NCBI GenBank assembly: GCA_937872005.1
Contig: CALMPQ010000158.1
Coordinates: forward strand, 1 to 5,952
Source: an uncultured Propioniciclava sp.
GTDB taxonomy: Bacteria > Actinomycetota > Actinomycetes > Propionibacteriales > Propionibacteriaceae
Reading direction: 5' to 3'
Length of the DNA: 5,952 bases
The notes under the pieces are model-generated. The model was not told the origin of the DNA, ran no database searches, and saw only the letters and a list, made by a program, of their open reading frames with translations. Positions within the stretch are counted from its first letter, which is position 1. Each line of letters opens with the position of its first letter. A program made the position numbers and the translations under genes. Shown here one piece after another: positions 1-5,190 of this stretch.

Positions 1-66
1 GGCGCCGTGCCCGCCAAGAATCGCCCAGCAGCCGAGGTGGCTCTGAGGTGGCTCACCTCCCTGTAG
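1..66 (+). CDS. Possible C-terminal end of an upstream gene, cut by the left edge
   Basis: Reading frame 1 is open from the edge to a TAG at 64-66 and would encode the tail GAVPAKNRPAAEVALRWLTSL. Most of its third codon positions are G or C, as in the neighbouring genes, and a helical, Ala/Leu-rich tail is plausible for a protein end. Only 21 codons are visible, so no family can be named and chance openness cannot be excluded in DNA this rich in GC. If it is real, its stop lies 60 bases before the preferred lacI-type start, on the same strand. Confidence 0.3.
   Translation, partial: GAVPAKNRPAAEVALRWLTSL
34..59. repeat. Short tandem direct repeat overlapping an inverted repeat
   Basis: GAGGTGGCTC occurs at 34-43 and again at 45-54, an 11-base period. 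The second copy also forms a perfect dyad, GAGGTG-gct-CACCTC, at 45-59. The 11-base period is not a multiple of three, so coding constraint does not explain the repeat. It could be a protein-binding site about one helical turn long and repeated, or a weak hairpin at the end of the upstream gene. There is no T-run after it, so it is not a standard intrinsic terminator. Confidence 0.4.
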
Positions 67-111
67 GCAGGCCGTCCGCGCAGCCCCACCTTGACGCCCT
101 CCGCAAACCCC

Positions 112-123
112 GCAAACGTGTGC
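112..123. promoter_or_regulatory. Candidate operator of the LacI-type repressor (autoregulation)
   Basis: GCAAACGTGTGC is a 12-base palindrome about a central CG with one mismatched pair. This is the form expected for LacI-family operators. A further GCAAAC half-site lies at 103-108. The same GCAAACG core recurs in front of the lyase gene at 1159-1165 and 1225-1231. It lies immediately before the preferred repressor start, where a bound repressor could block its own transcription. The pairing with this repressor is inferred from position and symmetry. Confidence 0.5.
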
Positions 124-126
124 AGG

Positions 127-1128
127 GTGAGCCCGACGCTGAAGCAGATCGCACGTGAAACCGGCGTGGCCATCTCGACGGTCTCGCGTGCCCTCAACGG
201 CCACCCGCACGTCGACGAGCAGACCCGTCGGCGCGTCCAGGAAGCAGCCGACCGGTTGGGTTACCGACCGTCGGTCGCCGCCCGGGCCCTGCGCGGCTCG
301 GGCACCCGCACGGTCGGCGTCGTGCTGCCCGACATGATGAACCACTTCTACGCGCGCACGGTGTCCGTCCTGCAGGACCAGCTCGAGGAGCGCGGCTTCG
401 GCGTCGTCCTCACCGTCACCGCCAACGACGGACGCCGCGAGCGCGAGGCCCTCGACCGCCTCGGCAGTCGCCAGGTCGACGGCATCATCATCGTCCCGAC
501 GATCATGCGCCTGCCGCCGAGCCCCGACGGCGTCCCGATCATCGAACTGAACCGGCAGACCAGCCGCGCCGTCGACAAGGTCGGTTACGACGAAGCCGCC
601 GGCTCCCAAGCCCTCGTCGACCACCTCGTCGCCCAGGGCCACACCCAGATCGCCTACATCGGCGGCGAGGGCGGCTTCACCACCACCCGCAACCGCATCG
701 CCGGCTTCCGCACCGCTCTCGAGGCGGCCAACATCGACGCCCAGCAGGACTGGTTCCTTCTCGCCTCGCACACCCGCGCGTGGGGTGCGGAGGCCACCCG
801 GCGCATCCTGGACGCCCCCGCACCCGACCGTCCGACCGCGGTCTTCGCGGCGTCCAGTGAGATCGCGCTGGGGTTCCTGACCGAGGCCCGCCACCGGGGG
901 TTGCGCCTGCCCGACGACCTCTCGGTCGTCGCGTTCGGCGACCCCGACTGGTACGAGGTCGTCACCCCGTCGATCACCTGCTACGACCAGCCGATCGCCC
1001 AGTGCGCGTCCATCGCGGTGCAGCTCCTGGCCAACCGCATGGCCGGCACGGTCAGCGACCAGCTCGCCAAGGTCATCGTCGAGGGTCGTGTCGTCCTGCG
1101 CGAGAGCGTCGCCGCGCCCACCCCCTGA
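127..1128 (+). CDS. LacI/GalR-family transcriptional repressor
   Basis: This is a DNA-binding repressor that senses a small ligand. From GTG 127 it is 333 residues, the usual family length. The helix-turn-helix is at about residues 4-24 (TLKQIARETGVAISTVSRAL). The hinge follows at about 47-58 (YRPSVAARALRG), and a periplasmic-binding-protein-like effector domain starts with RTVGVVLPD near 61. The late motif FGDPDWYEV at about 270 and the following PSITCYDQP correspond to the conserved C-terminal subdomain of the family. Other in-frame starts are TTG 91 and GTG 118. GTG 127 is preferred because the protein then begins just before the HTH, as in homologues, and the operator-like palindrome stays upstream. 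None of the starts has a convincing ribosome-binding site; AGG directly abuts GTG 127, so a leaderless message is possible. The gene precedes the lyase-transporter operon and probably regulates it. The ligand is unknown. Confidence 0.93.
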   Translation: MSPTLKQIARETGVAISTVSRALNGHPHVDEQTRRRVQEAADRLGYRPSVAARALRGSGTRTVGVVLPDMMNHFYARTVSVLQDQLEERGFGVVLTVTANDGRREREALDRLGSRQVDGIIIVPTIMRLPPSPDGVPIIELNRQTSRAVDKVGYDEAAGSQALVDHLVAQGHTQIAYIGGEGGFTTTRNRIAGFRTALEAANIDAQQDWFLLASHTRAWGAEATRRILDAPAPDRPTAVFAASSEIALGFLTEARHRGLRLPDDLSVVAFGDPDWYEVVTPSITCYDQPIAQCASIAVQLLANRMAGTVSDQLAKVIVEGRVVLRESVAAPTP

Positions 1129-1158
1129 CCCGCCCGTCGCCAAACCTGCAAAACGTCC

Positions 1159-1231
1159 GCAAACGTTGCCGGTTACGCAACCCATTGCGCCGGAACCTCA
1201 GCGCGGCCCACCCTAGAGATGTCAGCAAACG
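1159..1231. promoter_or_regulatory. Candidate operator region before the lyase-transporter operon
   Basis: The 136-base gap between the repressor and lyase genes holds GCAAACGTTGCC at 1159-1170, in which GCAA and TTGC flank a central ACG, and a second GCAAACG half-site at 1225-1231. A looser GCAAAACG is at 1148-1155. A small dyad, GTTGC (1165-1169) with GCAAC (1177-1181), overlaps the main site. The match to the palindrome before the repressor gene makes this the probable repressor target for the operon. No convincing -35/-10 pair is visible; TAGAGA at 1214-1219 is a weak -10 candidate. Confidence 0.45.
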
Positions 1232-1249
1232 CTCCCACGCTAATCCCCC

Positions 1250-1256
1250 GAAAGGA
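1250..1256 (+). promoter_or_regulatory. Ribosome-binding site of the lyase gene
   Basis: GAAAGGA ends 8 bases before GTG 1265. This fixes the lyase start at a GTG codon, where the protein begins MSTAAPFSLLWQ, with the conserved N-terminal helices following at once. Confidence 0.7.
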
Positions 1257-1264
1257 ACAACGAC

Positions 1265-2653
1265 GTGTCCACCGCAGCTCCCTTCTCCCTCCTCTGGCAG
1301 AACGCCGGCGACGCCGCCCAGGCCGACATCTTCTCCGCCGACGCCACCATCGAGTCCTGGCTCGCCGCCGAGCGCGCCCTCGCCCAGGCCCAGGCGTCCG
1401 TCGGCGTCATCGAGCAGTCGGACGCCGACGCCATCGTCGCTGCCGCCCAGCTGGACAACATCGACCGCGACCAGCTCTGGAAGGACGCCAAGAACGTCGG
1501 CTACCCGATCCTGGGCCTCGTGCGCCAGATCTCGGCGCACTGCCCGCCCGGCCCCGACGGCCGCGTCCACTACGGCGCCACCACGCAGGACATCATGGAC
1601 ACCGGCCTCGCCCTGCAGATGACCCGTTCCCTGCAGGCCATCGACGCCCAGCTTGCCCGCCTCGGCGACGCCCTCGCCGCGCGCGTCCAGGAGTACGCGG
1701 ACGCCGTCATGCCCGGCCGCACCCACGCCCAGCAGGCCGTGCCGACGACCTTCGGCGCGACGACCGCGACGCTGCTCGACCAGGTCCGCCGCCAGCGGGA
1801 GCGCCTGCAGCAGGCCTACGACCGCATCAATGTCATCTCCCTCTACGGCGCCGGCGGCACCAACGCGGCCGAGGGCCCCAAGTCGACGCAGACCCGGGCG
1901 AAGATGGCCGAGATCCTCGGCATGGCCGACGCCGAGGTGCCGTGGCACGTCGACCGCGACCTGCTCAGCGAGTACGGCTGGATCTGCTCCACCATCACCG
2001 GCACCTGCGCGAAGTTCGGCCGCAACATCGTCGACCTCTCCCGCACCGAGATCGGCGAGGTCTTCGAGCCGTACAACAGCCACCGCGGGGCGTCCTCGAC
2101 GATGCCGCAGAAGGTCAACCCCATCTCGAGCGAGCTGATGATCGGTGTGGCCACCGTGGCCGGGGCGCTGGCGTCCGCGCTGGTGCGCATCCAGGAGTCG
2201 GGCCACGAGCGCGCCGCCGGTGAGTGGCAGGGCGAGTGGTTCCTGGTGCCGAACCTCGGCAACCTGGCCGGCGCCGCGCTGGGTGAGGCGATCGTCGTCG
2301 CTGAGCAGATGCGCGTCGACACCGAGCGCATGAAGGCCAACCTCGAGCTCGACGGCGGACTGATCATGGCCGAGGCCATGATGATCCAGCTCGCCCCGGC
2401 GATGGGGCGCGAGCACGCGCACGACCTCGTCTACGAGGCCGCCACCCGCGCCCGCACCGAGGGCAAGACGCTCAACGAGGTCATGCCCACCGTCGCCGAG
2501 GAGCAGGGCAAGTCCGACCTGCTGCCCGAGAAGCTCGTCACCGCCGCCGACTACGTGGGCGAGGCCGACCACATCGTCTCTCGCGCGGTCGCCCAGTGGG
2601 ACGCCGTGGGTGCGCTCGGCGTCCTGCCGGGCATCGACGCGCTCGCCCGCTGA
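1265..2653 (+). CDS. Lyase family protein (adenylosuccinate lyase / 3-carboxy-cis,cis-muconate cycloisomerase type)
   Basis: This is a cytoplasmic enzyme of the fumarase/aspartase superfamily, normally a homotetramer. It is 462 residues, close to the usual 450-480. All three superfamily regions are present: VHYGATTQD at 101-109, GRTHAQQAVPTTFG at 151-164 with the probable acid/base His154, and the signature GASSTMPQKVNP at 275-286 with the catalytic serine loop (Ser277/278) and Lys283. The segment from about 360 to 445 (ELDGGLIMAEAMM..., AHDLVYEAA) resembles the adenylosuccinate-lyase C-terminal domain. Such enzymes eliminate fumarate from C-N or C-O substrates, or cycloisomerise carboxymuconate. 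No other protocatechuate or purine gene is visible here, and the neighbours are a carboxylate transporter and a LacI repressor. A dedicated catabolic lyase is therefore more likely than PurB, and PcaB activity is unproven. It is followed after 22 bases by the transporter gene, apparently in one operon. Confidence 0.9.
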   Translation: MSTAAPFSLLWQNAGDAAQADIFSADATIESWLAAERALAQAQASVGVIEQSDADAIVAAAQLDNIDRDQLWKDAKNVGYPILGLVRQISAHCPPGPDGRVHYGATTQDIMDTGLALQMTRSLQAIDAQLARLGDALAARVQEYADAVMPGRTHAQQAVPTTFGATTATLLDQVRRQRERLQQAYDRINVISLYGAGGTNAAEGPKSTQTRAKMAEILGMADAEVPWHVDRDLLSEYGWICSTITGTCAKFGRNIVDLSRTEIGEVFEPYNSHRGASSTMPQKVNPISSELMIGVATVAGALASALVRIQESGHERAAGEWQGEWFLVPNLGNLAGAALGEAIVVAEQMRVDTERMKANLELDGGLIMAEAMMIQLAPAMGREHAHDLVYEAATRARTEGKTLNEVMPTVAEEQGKSDLLPEKLVTAADYVGEADHIVSRAVAQWDAVGALGVLPGIDALAR

Positions 2654-2675
2654 CCTCGCGGTTCGAGACCTGATC

Positions 2676-4151
2676 ATGTCCACGACAACCACCGCCCCCG
2701 GGGCCACGGAGCCCCGGGGCGCGCTGAAGCTGGTCTCCCTGCCGCGGCTGCTGATCCCGGCGGCGGTGGGGCTGATCATCTGGTTCCTGCCCCACCCGGT
2801 CGAGATCACCCCGCGGGCCTGGCAGATGCTGGCGATCTTCATCGCCACGATCGTCGCGATCATCGCCAAGCCGATGCCCATGGGCGCGGTCACCGTGCTG
2901 GGCATGGTGGTGTGCATCCTGACCGGAACGGTGCCGCTCGCGGCCGCCGAGCCCGGTGACCCGACCGCCCTGATGGGCTTCGGCAACGGCACGATCTGGC
3001 TGATCGTGATGGCGTTCCTGATCTCGGCGGGGTTCATCAAGACAGGGCTCGGACGCCGTATCGCACTCTTCTTCGTCTCGAAGATCGGCGGCAAGATGCT
3101 GGGCGTCAGCTACGGCCTGGCGCTGGCCGACCTCGTGCTGAGCCCGGCGATCCCGTCGGCGACGGCCCGCGGTGCGGGCATCATGACCCCGATCATGCGG
3201 TCGGTGGCCGAGACGTACGAGTCCAAGCCGGGCCCGACGGCCCGTCGGGCGGGATCGTTCCTGGCGATCAACGTGGGCCAGGTCAACGCGATCACGTGCG
3301 CGATGTTCCTCACCGCCATGGCGGGCAACCCGCTGATCGCCTCGCTCGCCGGCCAGCAGGACGTCGAGTTGACCTGGGGCAACTGGGCCCTCGGCGCCAT
3401 CGTGCCCGGCCTCGTCGCGCTGCGCGTCGTGCCCTTCGTGGTCTACGTCATCTACCCGCCCGAGCTGAAGAACACGCCCGAGGTGGTCGACATGGCCAAG
3501 CGTGAGCTCAGCCACATCGGCCCGATGACGGGTGCCGAGAAGGTGATGGCGGGCACGTTCGTCCTGCTGCTCCTGCTCTGGACGGTCGGCGACATGGTGC
3601 TCAACATCAACGCCACCACGACCGGCTTCATCGGTCTGGTCGTGCTGCTGCTGACCGGCGTGCTCACCTGGGACGACGTCATCAAGGAGAAGGCCGCCTG
3701 GGACACCATGGTCTGGTTCGCGATCCTGTTCATGATGGCGTCGGCGCTCAACAGCTACGGCCTGATCAAGTACGCCTCGGGCGCCATCGCGAGCTCGCTC
3801 GGCGGCCTCGACTGGACCGTCGCCTTCATCGTGCTGACCCTGGTCTACTTCTTCAGCCACTACCTGTTCGCCTCGGCGACGGCGCACATCTCGGCGATGT
3901 ACCCGGCGTTCCTGGCGGCGGCGCTGGTGCTGGGGGCGCCCCCGCTGATGGCGGCGCTGGTGCTGGGCTACATCTCGAACCTGTTCACGCCGATCACCCA
4001 GTACTCCGGCGGGGCCAGCCCGGCCCTGTTCGGCACGGGCTACAACACGATCGGCCAGTGGTGGCGGGTGTCGTTCATCGCGGCGCTGGCGTCCATCGCG
4101 GTGTGGATGGTCGTCGGTGGCGGCTGGATGAAGCTCATCGGCTACTGGTGA
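2676..4151 (+). CDS. DASS (SLC13/CitT-like) anion permease, probable di- or tricarboxylate transporter
   Basis: This inner-membrane transporter has 491 residues, normal for the family. Hydrophobic segments lie at about 25-39, 50-64, 68-87, 105-122, 195-220, 240-260, 290-310, 315-330, 343-360, 380-397, 408-437 and 465-482. Two family landmarks are clear. The first, PSATARGAGIMTPIMRS at 160-176, is the equivalent of the PSNTAR-type substrate loop. The second is FASATAHISAMYPAF at 398-412. The motif YPPELKNTPE at 260-269 is also typical of the CitT / plastid dicarboxylate translocator branch. Substrates of relatives include citrate, succinate, malate, 2-oxoglutarate and tartrate, moved by antiport or Na+ symport. 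The ATG at 2676 is chosen because it lies 22 bases after the lyase stop. An upstream in-frame GTG at 2610 would overlap the lyase and add a non-hydrophobic 22-residue stretch. The ribosome-binding site is weak, so translation may be coupled to the lyase. Arg250 inside a hydrophobic segment is unusual. Confidence 0.9.
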   Translation: MSTTTTAPGATEPRGALKLVSLPRLLIPAAVGLIIWFLPHPVEITPRAWQMLAIFIATIVAIIAKPMPMGAVTVLGMVVCILTGTVPLAAAEPGDPTALMGFGNGTIWLIVMAFLISAGFIKTGLGRRIALFFVSKIGGKMLGVSYGLALADLVLSPAIPSATARGAGIMTPIMRSVAETYESKPGPTARRAGSFLAINVGQVNAITCAMFLTAMAGNPLIASLAGQQDVELTWGNWALGAIVPGLVALRVVPFVVYVIYPPELKNTPEVVDMAKRELSHIGPMTGAEKVMAGTFVLLLLLWTVGDMVLNINATTTGFIGLVVLLLTGVLTWDDVIKEKAAWDTMVWFAILFMMASALNSYGLIKYASGAIASSLGGLDWTVAFIVLTLVYFFSHYLFASATAHISAMYPAFLAAALVLGAPPLMAALVLGYISNLFTPITQYSGGASPALFGTGYNTIGQWWRVSFIAALASIAVWMVVGGGWMKLIGYW

Positions 4152-4166
4152 GTCACCGAGAACTTG

Positions 4167-4199
4167 GGGGGTGTCCGCGATCACGCGGGCACCCCCTTT
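4167..4199 (+). terminator. Intrinsic terminator of the lyase-transporter operon
   Basis: GGGGGTG (4167-4173) pairs with CACCCCC (4190-4196), and CCGCG (4175-4179) pairs with CGCGG (4184-4188). The two blocks are joined by a T-G wobble and closed by the loop ATCA. The resulting 13-bp GC-rich stem is followed by TTT. It begins 15 bases after the transporter stop, the right place to end the operon message. The T-run is short, as is common in actinobacteria. Confidence 0.88.
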
Positions 4200-4213
4200 G
4201 GTCGTTCGTGTAG

Positions 4214-4316
4214 AACATCGTTATCGGCCTGCTCGTTCTGAGTTGAGGCTTCAACTCTCCAGTGGGACTGTGAAGATCACGGGGCGGCGAAGAACGAGCA
4301 GGCCGATAACGCTGTT
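4214..4316. repeat. Large nested palindrome with two internal hairpins, unknown element
   Basis: The arms 4219-4239 and 4291-4311 are perfect 21-base inverted complements. After one mismatch they continue for four more pairs (AACA 4214-4217 with TGTT 4313-4316). The 51-base interior holds a perfect 7-bp hairpin, GAGTTGA-ggct-TCAACTC (4240-4257), which stacks directly on the left arm. It also holds a 6-bp hairpin, CTGTGA-aga-TCACGG (4268-4282, one T-G pair). Folded, it would be a branched cruciform or RNA with a long base stem. No open frame of substance uses it, and it follows the operon terminator by 14 bases. Candidates are a MITE or insertion-sequence remnant, a structured non-coding RNA, or a recombination or protein-binding site. 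No clear target-site duplication was found at its ends. Confidence 0.85.
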
Positions 4317-4386
4317 ACGCGCCGGGCACAGTGTTTCTCGCGCCCATGAGTAGCACCCGATCGCGTGCGGCCGCCGCGCGCGAAGC

Positions 4387-4402
4387 TACTACTAATGTAG
4401 TA
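4387..4402. promoter_or_regulatory. Candidate TetR operator overlapping the tetR-type promoter
   Basis: TACTAC-TAAT-GTAGTA is a perfect dyad with 6-base arms, sitting in an AT-rich patch within very GC-rich DNA, 22 bases before the GTG start of the TetR-family gene. TACTAA (4390-4395) or TAGTAA (4398-4403) could serve as its -10 element; no clear -35 is visible. The position and symmetry fit an autoregulatory TetR operator. This is inference. Confidence 0.6.
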
Positions 4403-4410
4403 ATCGCAGC

Positions 4411-4416
4411 AAGGGA
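4411..4416 (+). promoter_or_regulatory. Ribosome-binding site of the TetR-family gene
   Basis: AAGGGA ends 8 bases before GTG 4425 and favours that start. A second purine patch, TAGGG (4421-4425), is spaced 8 bases from ATG 4434, so the start three codons later remains possible. Confidence 0.5.
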
Positions 4417-4424
4417 ACAGTAGG

Positions 4425-4964
4425 GTGCTCGCCATGGGACGGCGCGAGGACCTCGGCGATGCAGCCATCGCCGTCGTCTCCGAGCGCGGACTCAAGGGGC
4501 TGACCCACCGCGCCGTGGACGCCGCCGCCGAGGTCCCGGCCGGCACGACCTCTAACTACTTCCGCACCCGGCAGGCCCTCGTCGACGCCGTCGCCGAACG
4601 CATCGAGGCCCGCGACCACGAGGTCTGGGGCACCCTCGGCCCGCCGCCGCAGACGTTCGAGGGGTTCACCGAGTGGCTGGCACGGTTCGCCACCACGATG
4701 GCCGCGCACCAGACGGAGGTGTCGCGGGTGCGGTTCGCGCTGTTCATCGTCGACTCCGAGCACTACGCCCCGGGCCACCGCCGGTTCCTCACGATCGTCA
4801 CCCAGGCACTCACCGCGTTCGGCATCCCGGACGCCGACACCGTCGCCACCGCCTACCTCGACTACCTCGACGGAATGTTGCTGCACGCGGCGACCGTCCG
4901 GCCCGACGGCGTCCCGGACTCCGCAACGATCGCGACCAACCTGAAGCGGCTCGCCGATCGTTGA
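4425..4964 (+). CDS. TetR/AcrR-family transcriptional regulator
   Basis: This is a probable homodimeric repressor of 179 residues, within the short end of the family's range. The N-terminal DNA-binding domain spans about residues 7-60: helix 1 DLGDAAIAVVSERG, then LTHRAVDAAAEV, and the recognition helix in PAGTTSNYFRTRQAL at 39-52. The PAGTTSNYF form is common in actinobacterial TetR proteins. The rest, from about 70, is an all-helical ligand-binding and dimer domain with no recognisable ligand signature. GTG 4425 has the better ribosome-binding site; ATG 4434 would remove only three residues. A dyad at 4387-4402 suggests autoregulation. No efflux pump or enzyme gene is adjacent: the operon on its left ends at its own terminator and the fic-type gene on its right is convergent. 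Its target is therefore not visible here. Confidence 0.9.
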   Translation: MLAMGRREDLGDAAIAVVSERGLKGLTHRAVDAAAEVPAGTTSNYFRTRQALVDAVAERIEARDHEVWGTLGPPPQTFEGFTEWLARFATTMAAHQTEVSRVRFALFIVDSEHYAPGHRRFLTIVTQALTAFGIPDADTVATAYLDYLDGMLLHAATVRPDGVPDSATIATNLKRLADR

Positions 4965-4987
4965 GCGGTCCGCGGCCGGCGAACTTG

Positions 4988-5011
4988 CCCTCGGGGCCAG
5001 CCCCGCCAGGG
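4988..5011 (+). terminator. GC-rich hairpin after the TetR gene, possible terminator
   Basis: CCCT (4988-4991) pairs with AGGG (5008-5011), and CGGGG (4992-4996) pairs with CCCCG (5001-5005). The loop is CCAG and there is a two-base bulge (CC, 5006-5007). It starts 23 bases after the tetR stop. There is no T-run, so termination is only a possibility. Confidence 0.4.
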
Positions 5012-5090
5012 AACTGGGCGGGATCGACGTCGCGCTGCTCGGTGTCGCTCGGTGCATCCCTGCGGTGTCCAGCCTGTCGAGCAGGGCGTT

Positions 5091-5158
5091 GATCAGTGCC
5101 TGTTCGATGCGTTGCTCTGCAGGTGCATTGACAGCACGCTAGCGATCAGACCTGTTCG
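5091..5158. repeat. Imperfect direct repeat in the tetR-fic gap
   Basis: GATCAG-tg-CCTGTTCG (5091-5106) recurs as GATCAG-a-CCTGTTCG (5144-5158), 53 bases later. A further small repeat, CAGACCTG, is at 5147-5154 and 5167-5174. The whole gap from 4965 to 5190 otherwise shows no supported gene. The repeat may be debris of an old duplication or rearrangement. Confidence 0.4.
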
Positions 5159-5190
5159 GCGGCCCGCAGACCTGGGTATCAAGCCCCACC

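Noticed and set aside
1073..3094. 673-codon open frame on the - strand across the lyase gene and part of the transporter gene
   Set aside because: It is antisense to two well-supported genes, has low-complexity Gly/Val/Arg/Asp composition with no recognisable domain, and arises from the GC-rich codon bias of the + strand genes.
2538..4184. 548-codon open frame on the - strand across the transporter gene
   Set aside because: Its product is almost all Arg, Asp, His, Gly and Gln, with no hydrophobic core, and it mirrors a transporter with clear membrane segments and family motifs.
4214..4316. Integron attC site as an explanation for the large palindrome
   Set aside because: The ends do not show the RYYYAAC and GTTRRRY core sites, the arms are perfect rather than imperfect, and no integrase or cassette array is present.
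4171..4353. 60-codon + strand frame starting inside the operon terminator
   Set aside because: It begins in the terminator stem, runs through the large palindrome and has no ribosome-binding site or domain. The palindrome symmetry explains its sequence better than coding.
4361..4383. GC-rich partial palindrome around GCGGCCGC upstream of tetR
   Set aside because: The symmetry beyond the 8-base core is out of register and is expected by chance in such GC-rich sequence.
4392..5057. 221-codon - strand frame antisense to tetR
   Set aside because: Most of it is the complement of a clear TetR-family gene and its composition is that of a shadow frame. Only the short stretch upstream of it was kept as a weak finding.
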